Shown: piece after piece, positions 12,381 through 24,704 of the stretch
How the letters are laid out: every line of letters begins with the position of its first letter
Numbering within the stretch: position 1 is the first letter of the stretch
NCBI RefSeq assembly: GCF_910589235.1
Contig: NC_060963.1
Location: 7,479,501-7,543,500 of the forward strand
Length of the DNA: 64,000 nucleotides
Direction: 5' to 3'
Source of the DNA: Vespa crabro
Taxonomy: Eukaryota; Arthropoda; Insecta; Hymenoptera; Vespidae
Notes under the pieces: model-generated
The model's input: only the letters and a program-made list of their open reading frames with translations
Told to the model about the DNA's origin: nothing
The model's database searches: none
Made by a program: the position numbers and the translations under genes

Positions 12381-14466
12381 CATATAACCAGTATTTTTTG
12401 TTTCTATCTTCAACATTATTCGAAGCACCATTTTTCAATGTTCAATACATTTTTTCTAAATGACGATATAATCTTCCGATCTCACTACGCTTAACGATAA
12501 TATCGATTCGACGAACGATCTTGTATCATCGCAACAGGTACGTATTTAATGTCTAACAAGCATATTTTATCTTAGATATAATAATCAAATCCTTTTTCAG
12601 GTTTCAGCTTAGCGAAGACTACAGTTGTTGATATTTCTACAATTTTTCGCAGGTCCTAATACTATGAAATTTGAAAAAGTACTGACAAAGTTCTAAATAT
12701 TAATTTGTTCGTATACAGATATTACGCACTTTTTTTATTTCCGATAGATGAAAGATCTTAAAATTTTTCTTCCATTTACAGCCATATCCGGCAATTCGAG
12801 CATAGAAAAATTTAATATGAACACATAACTTTATTCATTCTATTACTGTATCGAGATTTTATTGTTGTCGATTCGCACGGAAAAATACCGCGAGATTTTC
12901 TCGCTCGTAAAGAAGATGCGTCACCGAGAGGCGAGAGAATTTCACAGTTCTCGTAATTTCGTCACAGTCGTAAGATAAACGATAAACTCGATTTGGAAGT
13001 ACGTGAGATCGCAAATCTCGGAGCACCTAGCAACGAAAACGTGATGATAGGATCAACGACAAGATTCCAAATAGTCGACAACAACGAACAGCGGGAGAAG
13101 GCTACTGTTTTTTTTCAACGATACGACTAGCGATACCAAGACGCATTACACATTTTTATACTATTATATTTGCGTAATGTATTTGAAAAATCGTACCTTC
13201 CCGCTACTTTTTTTTAAATAAATTACATTAAATTGAAAAAACAGAGAAACTAGTGTTTTTTATTTATTTTTTTTGCGAGCGTCTTATTTTTGATGACCTG
13301 TTCAATGTTATTCCAATGGCTATCCTTTACCAACTGCTTCTTTAAATCCAAAACGGATATATATATGTATATAGATTCAAAAATTCTTATATGCTAAAAA
13401 TATGCATAGAATCTATAAATATGAATATATTTTTTTCTTTTGTAATTATAATAATCGTGTGTAGTATAAAATATAAGAGAATCTTTTTTATATGCATCTA
13501 TTTAAAGATCCAAAAAGATTTTTAAAAATATTTATATAACTATAATTCGTAACAAGTATAAAATATTCATTTTCTCTTTCCTTTATTGAAACATTTTACA
13601 AAACATGTTACTTATTTTAGAAATTACCTCGTATTCACATCAAAGTTTTGTATGAACTTGTATTACTTTGAAAAGTGACGATTAACAATTGTCAAAAGAA
13701 AATATATTGTAAAGATAAAGCATTTTGATTAGTATATAAACGTTCCTAAAATATATTTCGTGTATGATCAAAATTTAATCATAATATATATATATATTTA
13801 TTTTCTACTTTGGATTAAGATTCAAAGGGATCCTTTACGGCATAAAATTTTTTGATCATATCTTTTTTGCGAAACGTAGACATTTCTATTTACAAAAATT
13901 AAAGTTTCTACTTAGAAAAAAAAAATATTTGGTTTATTTTTTTCTATAGATATAAATCTTTAAAAAAAATGTTCTCTTTGAATTTATTTCGTCATATTTA
14001 TTTCGATTTTTGCAAAATTTTGACATTTGATATGTTTTTTTTAATATTAGTCGTGCGAATATCGAATGTATGAACTCATTCATATGAAACAATATAAAAT
14101 GATTATTATAATATTCTCGTTTATATTCGTTACTTTTCTATATTATCAGATAACAATTTCTTTCTCTTCATTCTTAAATGAAGTTGCATGATAAAAGCAC
14201 GTTAAAAGGTATAATGCACGTCAAACGTATTTTTTTTCTATTTTCTTCTTTTAATTTTGTTTCTCCTTATTTCACCGATATTGCTTATTCTAAGAAGAAT
14301 ATAGAAAGATCATATTACGGTTCATATTCGTATCTTGTAGTCTTTCCTATTAAAAATTATTTCTTTTTATATCGATTGACAAATTTTTAAACGAATATTA
14401 TATATTGGATATATGCTTATACGTATATAAATGAAATGCATTTATACACGCATTCACGCACGCACG

Positions 14467-14496
14467 CACACGCGCGCACACACACACACACACACA
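14467..14496. repeat. (CA)n microsatellite
   Basis: CA/CG dinucleotide run; counterpart near 54030-54047. Confidence 0.85.
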
Positions 14497-14834
14497 AACG
14501 CACAAATAAATAAAAAACAAACAAATAAATAACATTGATAAGTATGCTTAGTATATAAAAATAATGGTCGATTGTCGTCATCTCGTTGACCATTTTATTA
14601 ATAAATTTATTGTTTACAAGTTTCTTAGTAATGACAATAATAATGAATACATTCTTTACATATGTACAAATGAAGAAGAAAATTTCATTATCGTTCCTCT
14701 TCTCAATTTTCTTGAAAAAATTTCTTTTTCAAAAATGAGCTTCAATCTCATCGAACGTAACGATTTAATTGCACTGTGTTGCGTGGTTGGTAGGGATCGA
14801 GAAGTCCTGGATACATACATACATACATACCTTC

Positions 14835-14836
<2 letters not shown>

Positions 14837-14881
<45 letters not shown>

Positions 14882-14885
14882 TGTA
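14837..14885. repeat. (TA)n microsatellite
   Basis: TA run preceded by CATA tetranucleotides; shorter in the right block near 54473-54497. Confidence 0.9.
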
Positions 14886-15423
14886 TGTATTTATTAAGGT
14901 TCGGTTGTAGAAGGGTGGTGAAGTTTTGGTTTGGGATAAAATGAGAAGTGGGTACGGTTGGGACGGGCAACGTGTTTTCGATTACGTGATTTTACGGCGG
15001 TTGATTTCTCATAAATTTTCCATGTTTTTTTTTTTAATTTTATTTTATCTATATGTTTAAGTGGATACGAATTGCACATAAAAAAACGCGCGGTAAAAAA
15101 TATTTTCTACGTTTATTTTTTTGTGGCTTATTTTTTGTCGTTTTTTTTCATCGTTTGTTTTTCGTCACTCTAAAAATAATACACATTGTTAACAAAAAAA
15201 AGCTTAGAAAATAAAATAATTTCAAGTCTTTGAGCGGTTACCAACGGAATGCATTTTCCATGTCAAAAAAAAAAAGAATAACAATCCATGCGTTTTTGCA
15301 ATAAAAACGGGACCTTCGTAAAGCGTTGCATAGGGATTATTAAAAGAACGAACGAGAAAGCGGATGGTGGGTTGGCGCGGTGATTTTTTTTCAGCGAGTT
15401 GAACAGTGGGTGGATAAAGAAAA

Positions 15424-15449
15424 AGAGAGAGAAGGGAGAGAGAGAGAGT

Positions 15450-15499
<50 letters not shown>
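15424..15499. repeat. (GA)n microsatellite, left block
   Basis: Purine run; counterpart 55031-55117. Both strands give low-complexity open frames, which are not genes. Confidence 0.93.
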
Positions 15500-15502
<3 letters not shown>

Positions 15503-17119
15503 AAAGAAGAAAAAGCGCGTTCTTCCTCAAGAGATTAGTACGTATACCTGAGAACTTTTTCAACCCTTTCTTTCGGCGATGCTTTTACTAAAGGAAAGTA
15601 TTCAGGGACTTGAATTGTTTGTCAAAAGTACTTTTTATCTATATCTCGTAAAAGATGCTCTTGCAAAGCGCTAAAATAATTTCTTGCTTGACTCTCTCTT
15701 TCGTACAGTTCTCTTCAAAAAGAAGAAAAAAGATTTTTCACGTGGAACGTTTCCTCTATTCCCTTTAGAATCCATAGTAAAACTGATGCTTACCGTTTCT
15801 TTCTTGATGCGTAAGAAAAAAATCTAGACCGAGGAGAAGTCTTTCTCCAAACCTTTCGGACGTTGTAGAAAATGTTAGAAAAAATTACTAGTTGAAGGAG
15901 AGATGAAAATATTAAACGGTTACAGGGAGAACTCTTACCTTTTTCTTCTTGTAATTTTTTTCATGATTAGAAAATAATTTTCTAAAATGGAAAAAATATT
16001 TAATTGCATTTGGTTACTTAATTTTATATTCTATCGAAATAGAAAGATATCTATGTATGATTATCACGTATGTATTTAAATTGTATACGAAGACTAGCAG
16101 CGTGAATCTCGCAGGTAGATATTCACCTGCTTTTCCCCCTCGAGTTAAACAGCTTTTTTTTAATCGAGTATAAAAAGTCGACGAAATCGCGGGGCTTTAC
16201 ACACCCTTCCCCTATATAGAGGCGTACCTAATAGGACCGATAGGAAAAAAACTCCCCTTCTCTCGACAGGTTGATACCCATTGTGTAAGTGGCTTGTAAT
16301 AGGAGCTCGAGTATCGTAGATAAAAAAATGTTTTCAACTTCTCTACCTTCAACAGGTCTTCCCCATTGAAAAACCTTCACATTTAAAGAAAGGATATAAT
16401 AGCTCGTGTATGATATTTAATATAGCTGAATATAAGTTTGATTATCACTGCAATATCGTAATGTTCGAAATCTTTTTTAAAAAGTAGCTCGCTTTTTAGA
16501 GGCGAATATTTACAAACTTTTATTTTTCAAACGATAGTAGTAGGGAGGGAGTGGGTGGGAACGAAGTATATTAAAAAGATACTCTCAAAAGGTATGTCCT
16601 CAATATTTTGGAAATGTGTTCCTTTTAAACAGCGTTTAAACGCGGTTTGACTCGATGAATCTGCAACAAATCAAAAAGGTTGCATCGTGAAGTAAGGGAA
16701 ATCTTATGAAAGAAAATTTCCAGCTGGCATTCACACATCTTACGATCGATCGATCGTTTGAGGAATCATTGTCAACTCACATAAGTTTTTTATGAAAAGA
16801 TATTAAGTATCTATTTTGCATTGGAAATATCGATAAATGCATACGAAACTTTGATTATAATTATCAAAATCGTCGTACGTAATTATGTGTTAACGAGTTT
16901 TAAATTTTGATTATTATTTAAAAACTATTAAAACCCTTCCGAATCGATGAATCTTAAAAGGATCAACAGGGAAATCATGTGAAAGTTGAACACGTGAGAA
17001 AATCTGTTCGTTCGTTTGTGTGATGTATGTACGTACACTGAGGTGCATACGTAAGCACGAGATTTTCCAGAAAAATGAAGTGGCAGTGTGCGTCGAGTCC
17101 GTGAAGTTCCGCGTTCCTT

Positions 17120-17245
17120 GTAAAATCGTGAATGCGTACGTAAAACGTCTCTATAAATAGGGCCGACGACGCGCAGCTGAGGCGGAAAACGGAAATCATC
17201 GGAACACGCGCGCATTTGGGGTCGTATCGTGTGTCGACGTAGGTA
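17120..17245 (+). promoter_or_regulatory. Candidate distal TATA promoter and short noncoding exon, left block
   Basis: TATAAATAG at 17152-17160 is followed by a GC-rich stretch and a donor-like AG|GTAGGT at 17243. This is the layout of a TATA promoter with a leader exon of about 60 nt. It lies about 10.4 kb upstream of the hb start codon on the same strand. Drosophila hb also uses a distal promoter, so this could be an alternative hb start. The right block keeps the box and the donor unchanged at 56778-56786 and 56869. No transcript evidence is available. Confidence 0.35.
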
Positions 17246-17460
17246 GGTAACAAAGAAGAAAAAGAAAGAAAAAAAGGAGAAAAAGAAGAAAAAAAAGAAT
17301 GAAAAAGAGCGAGCGAAAGAGAAAAATAAATAAAAAGAGACAGAGACAGAGAGAGACAGAGAGAGGGAAAGAGAAAGAGATAAAGAGAGAGAGAGAGAAG
17401 AAAAGGAGAAAAGGAAGGCGAAGAAGGAGAATTTGTGAAAGAAGGAAAGAAAAAATCCAG
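17246..17460. repeat. Long purine-rich tract, left block
   Basis: About 210 bases almost entirely A and G. It is followed within about 80 bases by a pyrimidine tract of similar size. Confidence 0.85.
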
Positions 17461-17532
17461 TAAGGTCACGACGTTTGAAAAGTGGCCAGAATTAACGCGT
17501 GCGCTCCGGCCACCGTGCAACGCACCCTCTTG

Positions 17533-17535
<3 letters not shown>

Positions 17536-17577
<42 letters not shown>

Positions 17578-17735
17578 TCTCTGTCTCCTTCTCTATCGCT
17601 TTCTCTTTCTTCTTCTCTATCTCCCTTTCCCACTCTCCTTTTTTCTCTCTCACTCCTTCTCTTACTCTTTCTCTTTCTCTCTATCTCTATCTCTATCTGT
17701 ATCTCTCTTACTCTCACACTCTCGTTCGACAATGA
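17536..17735. repeat. Long pyrimidine-rich tract, left block
   Basis: About 200 bases of CT-rich sequence with a pure CT core at 17540-17572. Counterpart 57186-57352. The open frames across it are translations of the repeat. Confidence 0.88.
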
Positions 17736-18656
17736 CCTCTTAACCCCGTCTCTCTTCGAGCACTCCAACAGAGGGTGGCGGCGATGCAGGAGGGTGCTTC
17801 GACCCCTCACGCTCCGCCCTTCAAGGACGGACTTGCCCCTCGGGAGCCGATACAAAAAAGTCTATAAATGAAAATGATCGGGCCGGCGCGGTGGTCCGTA
17901 GAAAAATCAGCTTCCTTGTTCCGCAAAACGAAAACCGAATACGTTGCCCATTTTTTTTTCTTTTATTCAGAAAAAAATATTCCATTCCATGAAATTGCGG
18001 TTGAGTTTGATTTCGATTAAAAAAAATTTTAATTGGTTAACGAGCTTATTAAAAGATTTTTAATCGACCAGAAAAAGACATCTAATTCGATTTTATCTAC
18101 TCCTTCTTTATTAATTTCTAATGTCGATAGACTAACGTATTGGCAATGTCGTTAACGTAGACTAACTACACTTTCTGATTCAATTTATTATATTTTCTAC
18201 CTTTCATGTATCTTTTTTTTTCTCTATCATCTTCCGTGAAATCATGAGTGTATATCTAATGATCGTTCATTCAAGAAAATATTTTTCAGTGGAGCTAAGG
18301 ACAATGAAAAGAATCATGCATAAAACCGATTACATTTTTCTCTATGATCGTGAAAAACTCGATAACGTTCAGTCGTTAACTGGACCAATGGCAGAGAGAA
18401 AGAGAGAGGGTGAGTGAACGAGAAAGTCATTAAGACAGGGTGGAAAGAAGGGTGCCGCGAGAAAACCGTCCTTTCTCTTCTGGAAAATGGTCATGGGGTT
18501 CCGATTGCTATGTCTTTTCCTCTCTTATGTAGAGAGAACGAATCCGGCTTCGCGAATCCGACTCGACGGTGGACATTGCGAATGGACGCCATCGATGAAC
18601 CAAGACGGCTGCATCGACCGTTTTCGAAAATCTCTTTTAGCCAGGGAACGAATTCT

Positions 18657-18705
18657 CTGGACAATAGTCACGTATGTGCTGATCTATAAATCTTGTATTG
18701 TCCAG
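18657..18705. repeat. Inverted repeat with perfect 9-bp arms
   Basis: CTGGACAAT (18657-18665) and its exact complement ATTGTCCAG (18697-18705), separated by 31 bases. Both arms are unchanged in the right block (58284-58292 and 58324-58332). Each arm holds an ACAAT core like a Sox site. Confidence 0.6.
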
Positions 18706-19755
18706 TAGCAATGTTTAGTCTCCCGCATATTAACCTAAGGGTGAAAAGGCCGTGCACCCGGTATTGTTCAATGGCTGACCCCTCCCATGGCATAGTGACC
18801 CCAACAGCCTTCTTATTTATCGAGTTTGATCTCGCGATATTTTGCGATTTTCAGAAATGGAGTTGAAACGACGCCTCGTGCGAGTTTCGAGTGTGCAACA
18901 ATATTAAGTAAGAATGGAATCGATCTCATCTATAAAGTGACATTTACATATAATTAATATTATTTATCCTTTATACGTAATCTGTACGCTTGATTAATGG
19001 AGGCTTAGCAAATTCACCGTCACTTCTTTAATTTTTTTTTTTTACGAGATAGATACTTTTTTCTTCATCTTTTTATAGAGTACACCTTTTTATTTTTTTT
19101 ATTTTTTATAAACCTGTTTCTATCCCCTAGAATAATCTGTTTGAGATGTGACGAGTCTTTCCAACTTATTGAGAGTAGTTTTTTCTCTTTTTTTCTCCAT
19201 GGCGTAACTTTACCTACAGGCATAAGTGTTCACATATATAGATACACAGGCGTAGACAAGAACGGATCTAGCGTAAGGCCTTGACAGTCGACTAACGATC
19301 TTCCGTGCGTGTTTATTATAAGAGTATGCGAGTGTCGATGCTGCCACGCGCTTCGAAAAAGCGAGCCAAACCTTCGAGGGACCCTTCGTTCTTTCCCTCC
19401 CTTTTTCTCTCTTTTTTTTTTCTTTCTATTTCTCTCTGAGTCGTCCGCTACATAAAAAGAGCTCTCAGGAGAAAGGGAAGAAAAGCCGATGGGTAGGGAT
19501 GAAGGACGAATCCAAGGGGTCTGCGAAAGAAAAATTCGGCAAATCGCGGAATCTTTCCGTCCACTGAATATAGACAGTCCTTTGCTTTCTTTTGCGCTTT
19601 TTTCACCCTCAGTGGAATGGCTATTCTTTTCTCTTAAATCCACTAACGATATCACGATTGCATCGTCGTTACATTATTTCCTTCATAAACCTAAGATTTA
19701 TCGCGTTCTAACGGTAGGATCCAATTCAATAAAATGTTCTTATCATTTCCGTTGA

Positions 19756-19850
19756 TAAAGAGAGAAGAGAGAGAGATAGAGAAAGAGAGAGAAAGAGAGA
19801 GGAAGAGAGAGAGAGAGAGAGAGAGAGAGTGAGAAAGAGAGAGGGAATTT
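19756..19850. repeat. (GA)n microsatellite
   Basis: Impure GA run; counterpart 59393-59474. Confidence 0.88.
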
Positions 19851-21280
19851 AAAGTCCACTGGAGTCATTATACCTTCTGATTGTGAGAGGAAAAAAACGC
19901 ATTGGGGTGATGTCTGCAGATGAACCATAAGTATGGGTCAACCCAGCACGAGCGTGGGTCAGCTGTCAGTTGTTTGTCCTTATAGAGGGGCGCCATTTGT
20001 GCGCTCGAGCTTGATCTGCAGGCCACCAATATCCCCATATCGACACCAGTGGCTATCGTTCCAAAGTTTTCTATAGATTCCGATGAATACTTTTTTCCAT
20101 CCCTGGACCGTTGCTTCCAAGTAAAAATTGGATTCCTCGTTGATCAACGTGTCCTTTGGAGAAATCAATGGAGCGTTTCGTTTCCAATGGTAGTATGAGA
20201 TGCATTTTGAATTTTATGTTTTTTTCCTCCTTAATCTTTTTTCTTTCTACGTGTATTGTTTTCTTTTTGATTATTTGAAAAATTAGAAACTGTGTAAGTA
20301 TCACTGATTTTGATAAATTTTCATCGTATTTGTGAAGATAACTTTAATGTTCTTTTAGACGTATAGGAGGATTAAACATTAACGAGTAATTTTATTTCAA
20401 AAATTGTGTACTTAAATTGGATTAACATTTTGTCAATGGTAATTGGAATAAAATACGGGGATTAGTAAATGTATCAATATTTTTTAAATTACCGACCAAT
20501 TTTTAATTCAGCAATGTTATATTTTTGGATAGAGATCGAATAAGAATAGATATTTTCGATGGCGAGCCTTGTTATTTATCCGCCATGATTGGTAAGGGGC
20601 GGAGTAGCGAGGGTGAGCATTTCTAGCCCCCTTTTGCATTTTGGGATGCTTGGACTCATTGTTCATATGGATCACATGTGATACTTATTTTTCGATATAA
20701 CAATATAAATTACATAATTAAAGGAAAATTGTCAATGACGTTTCATATGTAGGATTGATAAAAATAAATAGTTCTTTTTTGTGATATTCTGTAATTCGTG
20801 AAAAATTAATGCAGGATGTTAGAATTTTGGAAAAAAACTTTTCCGATACATTTCGCTACCTGAGAATTCCAGAAAAACCTATTCTTATGCGTTCGTTCCA
20901 TGTGGGTGTGTGGAGTACTACGGTGACGTTTAAACAGCTGCGTTTTAACCCCTTCCGCACCATCGACGAGAGACTCTCCACGAGTCAGAAAAATATTTTT
21001 CTCTTCCACCCTATACATATACGGTCGAAGACGGAAAAAGCGTTAAATCAACGAGTTATTTTGGCAAGCTGATTTTATCTTCATAGATCGTGCCTGTTCG
21101 GTAATTAGAAGTAGAATGTTAGAAATGGAACCAATCTTTGTGAAGTTCGAAAAAACTTGTTCAATACATCATATAATTTGATTTTTTCTTCTGAATAAAT
21201 AAATTAATTTATAATTAATTTTAAATAAATAAATAATTATACAAATAAATACATATGTATTTATATGAATAAATAAATAA

Positions 21281-21283
21281 ATG

Positions 21284-21315
<32 letters not shown>

Positions 21316-21358
21316 CATATTTTTATACACATATATATAAATATAAATATAAAGATAA

Positions 21359-21418
<60 letters not shown>

Positions 21419-21430
21419 ATATGTATGTAT
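21281..21430. repeat. Complex TA/TATG/ATAA microsatellite cluster
   Basis: Two TA runs (about 21281-21308 and 21365-21410) joined by AAATAT units and followed by TATG units. Counterpart 60916-61080. Confidence 0.9.
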
Positions 21431-24108
21431 GTTTGTATGTATATGATTTCGATTAACTCGTTTAAGAGAATGAAAGAAATATATATAAATATGTATATGT
21501 ATGTATGTATATAACATTTTAGACAATGAAAGAAAAAAAAAGTCTATTGGTATTTCTTCTATAGAAAGTCTAGAAAACAATCGTTTTAAAGCAAATTGCT
21601 TTTCTTTCTATCGCTTGCTAGTTTTTTTTATCTATCTTATTATTGTGTTCACTTTCGTTTGCATCCCTAATACATCGATTGACATGATATCTTTTAAAAA
21701 CATACTCTTAACTTTAACGATTATTTGACAGCAAATGAAGTACAACAAGTAAATGCGTACATCGTTCGTGCGTTATCTCGATTTATTCGGAGATTTTTAA
21801 CTTCTTCGATATTCGATGATTCATTTTAAACGACTGACCTTAATTTCTTTTTTCGATGTCCTATCTATTTTTTTTTTCTTTGTTTTAAGTCATTATACTG
21901 CCAACCATTATAAATTCAACGTTTTATATAATTCAATCTTTAATAAACAAAGAACTATATATGTGCAAGAACATTTTTTTTTTTAAGAAATAACGTTGGA
22001 GAACTACAACACATTATAGTTACAATGTATAACTGTTTTATATGTCTTATTGCGTTTTTTTTCTTTTTTTTTACACTAAAAGGGCTGAAAGCATAATGAC
22101 TAAAATCTACGTTTTTTTTTTAGATACCTTTCTTATTTTTTATACAAAGAAGAATTTTTAACTAAACGATGGAAAGAAACGAGATTTATTTTAATATAAT
22201 TATTGTGCAATATTTGGTATGATTAAAAACTAATAATGCAATATTTCTTAATAACTTTTTAATCTACATTACTAATTTTCAAGAGAATGAACATGTTATT
22301 TTGAATGGAATTGCTAATTGGATTTGCAGGTAATAAACAGGTAATAAAAGAAGTAGTGATAGTAAGTAAGTATGGTTACACATATAAATTTAATTCATTT
22401 GAAATATAATTGTGAATTAGTATTAAATAAATAATTGTGTACTAGTAATAATTTGTTACGAATTATAGTCATAAATAATATAGAAAAATAATAAACGCAT
22501 AAATTCTATTGGGTATTTGAATCCCATCGATAGGTTATCCATAGAACTATAGTAATAGGATTATATCATAAGGTCGAAAAAGAAAAAATGTTTACTTTAA
22601 AAGGTCATGAAATATTAACCGTCGAATTTTTAAGAAATCTTTTCTGCTTAAAAAAACATAATTAATTAATAAATTTATACTTAAGTTTTTTTAATCTCGC
22701 TTTTTTTCTTATAATATATTTTGAAAAATCGTTATGTAAAAATTCTAGTTTTTACTTGATGTAATTTATCGTATCATATTCCTAGTATTAGTTTGACTAC
22801 CTGAAATATGGTTAAAGAAAGAAGAAAGTATGAGGAGATCATCAGAAAAGATCAGGTGAAAGCTTAAAAAGAAATTGAAGTGGGAATGGTGTGAATTTCG
22901 AGTTGAAGGTTTTGAAAAAATCGAAGAGAGAAAAAGAAAAACCAAAAAGATAAAAACGAATGCTAGCTAAAAAGAGGGTCCTGATGTACGGATGGCCCTT
23001 ACAATCAAGATTCAGATAGCGTTTAACGAGTGGTTTTGTACCAAAATCTTTTTTCTAGTACCACTTACTAGATACTTTTTTCCTACCTATTCTTGTCTAT
23101 TACTCAACAGGTAAAAAAGGTATGTACTGTCGATCATCGTGTGGTAACTTTGTTGACCCCGTCGCGTGCTATGCGTCTATTTCTTTTTATTTCTCTTTCG
23201 CTATGTTCAAAGCTAAGATATCTATGCTTCGAAGATGCATCGATGTTCTTCTTATATTCGCATAATTCTTTCCCGAAAAATTTAACTATGACTTATTTAA
23301 GTAATTATTTCGCAATGCTTATTCGAGTTCGACGATTTTTTAGATTAAAAATGCAGACTTCATTCTGAGGTGTAGACTAGAAACTTAGAACTCATTGTAT
23401 TTAAATTGTACGTTATTCTTTTTAATTTTTATTCGTACATTTTTAATTATTTCTAAATAAAAAATGAAACGTGATATGAATGAATTAAAAAAATGGATTG
23501 TCGTTTTTTAATCTTACGAAGGACAGTTACTCATTAATCAAAAAATATGAATAGCATTAACGGAATTTTTAGAAAATAGATAACCAACTTTCTTTATGGG
23601 TACTTTAAATGTCTTGTAACCCTGTTACTAAGGCTGTTAGAGTATTTATTTTCTAAAAGTCATCCAGCTACAATAAAAACTAACTGGTAGAAAAAGATCG
23701 TAAATTATCTGAAATTTTCTGAAAAGAATTTATGTATGTAAAAACATAATTTGTGTAACTCCTAAAAAATTTTTCTTTTATCTTCGAAAGTAACGTTATC
23801 GCAAAATATTTGTAGAATATTTAAACTAGAAGCAGTTCGAATAATTTGCAGACTGAGCAGTATTGCGACTACTTCTATGCTGTAATATTCAATTTTTTTT
23901 TGTATATCTCTTTTCAACTGAATGGAGATTGCTAAGAATAAAAGAAAAAGGCAAATTATTTTTTGTATAATGTCGTTATTTTATATAATATTAATATTTA
24001 TATTAATCGTCTTCAATTTCATTAAAATTTTTGAGATTTTTCATAGTATAATTAAATTATCGTTGACCTCTAGTTATTATAAAAAAAAAGTTGTGAATGG
24101 ACAGATGT

Positions 24109-24110
<2 letters not shown>

Positions 24111-24184
<74 letters not shown>
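24111..24184. repeat. (GA)n microsatellite upstream of hunchback
   Basis: About 74 bp nearly pure; the counterpart at 63753-63815 is interrupted and shorter. Confidence 0.95.
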
Positions 24185-24189
<5 letters not shown>

Positions 24190-24651
24190 TGAGAGGGAGA
24201 GAGCGGGAGGGAGAGAGAGAGAGGAAGAGAAGAGAAAGACGTTGGCCCCAAAATACGACACGACCCTTTTGATGGAAAGATTATCGGGGAAGGGTTAAGG
24301 AAAATTTTTTGATGAAACTTTTCAATTTTTTTCTTCGTAAGCCTGAAATCCCTATTTTTTTATACATAAAAACCTTGACGAAAACATTAAACAATGATTT
24401 ATAACTATTGTTACATAGGATCAGTTTGGGATTCTATGAGTTTGGATCCTTAAAGTTGAGAGAATATTTTTCATTTGTTTTATTCCTTTGAAATTTACAA
24501 TGATTTTCTAACATTAGATTCTATATCACGGATGTGAATCTTTAGAACCGAATTGATATATTCAACTAGTTCTTTTCTTTTACAATGAAATATATAAATA
24601 CTATGATATATATGTATGTATCATATAAAAATAATATTAATAAGAATATTG

Positions 24652-24703
<52 letters not shown>

Positions 24704-24704
24704 G
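24652..24704. repeat. (TA)n microsatellite upstream of hunchback
   Basis: TA run with one interruption. Confidence 0.9.

Larger units (their letters stand above)
8901..16090. other. Distal gene-free DNA, left block, part 1
   Basis: No supported gene. Identity to the right block drops abruptly near 9530 and recovers near 14.9 kb. Minus-strand frame 11251-11565 is open in both blocks, but about 10 of about 15 base differences change an amino acid, so it does not look coding. Contains (TA)n, (GA)n, (CT)n and (CA)n microsatellites listed separately. Confidence 0.55.
16091..23449. other. Distal gene-free DNA, left block, part 2 (candidate hunchback regulatory region)
   Basis: No supported coding gene: frames such as 19230-19655 (minus) and 20809-21072 (plus) are broken by indels in the right block. 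Contains GC-richer stretches, a candidate TATA promoter (17152), long purine and pyrimidine tracts, and near-invariant blocks at 18.6-18.8, 19.92-20.08, 20.57-20.66 and 22.80-23.30 kb. Its position 4-11 kb upstream of hb makes cis-regulatory use plausible; this is inference. Confidence 0.5.
1..24414 (+). repeat. Large direct segmental duplication, left copy
   Basis: Collinear and in the same orientation as 38744-64000, with the offset rising from 38743 to 39586 through indels. Contains psi-A, psi-B, an orphan promoter, the distal DNA and the start of the hb upstream region. Identity by eye varies from about 90% to over 99%. Both ends of the shared block run off the window on one side or the other, so the full unit and copy number are unknown. 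Confidence 0.92.

Noticed and set aside
16928..17520. Minus-strand frames of 95 and 181 residues overlapping the candidate distal promoter
   Set aside because: Largely translations of purine/pyrimidine tracts; the frames differ between blocks.
17435..17871. Overlapping serine/leucine-rich and RE-rich frames
   Set aside because: All six-frame products of a (CT)n/(GA)n repeat; no coding signal.
19230..19655. 141-residue minus-strand frame
   Set aside because: The right-block counterpart (58950-59288) is shifted by indels in the poly-A/GA stretch, so the C-terminal third differs completely.
20809..21072. 87-residue plus-strand frame with a similar start in the right block
   Set aside because: A 5-bp length difference near 60613 shifts the frame in the right block; no domain recognised.
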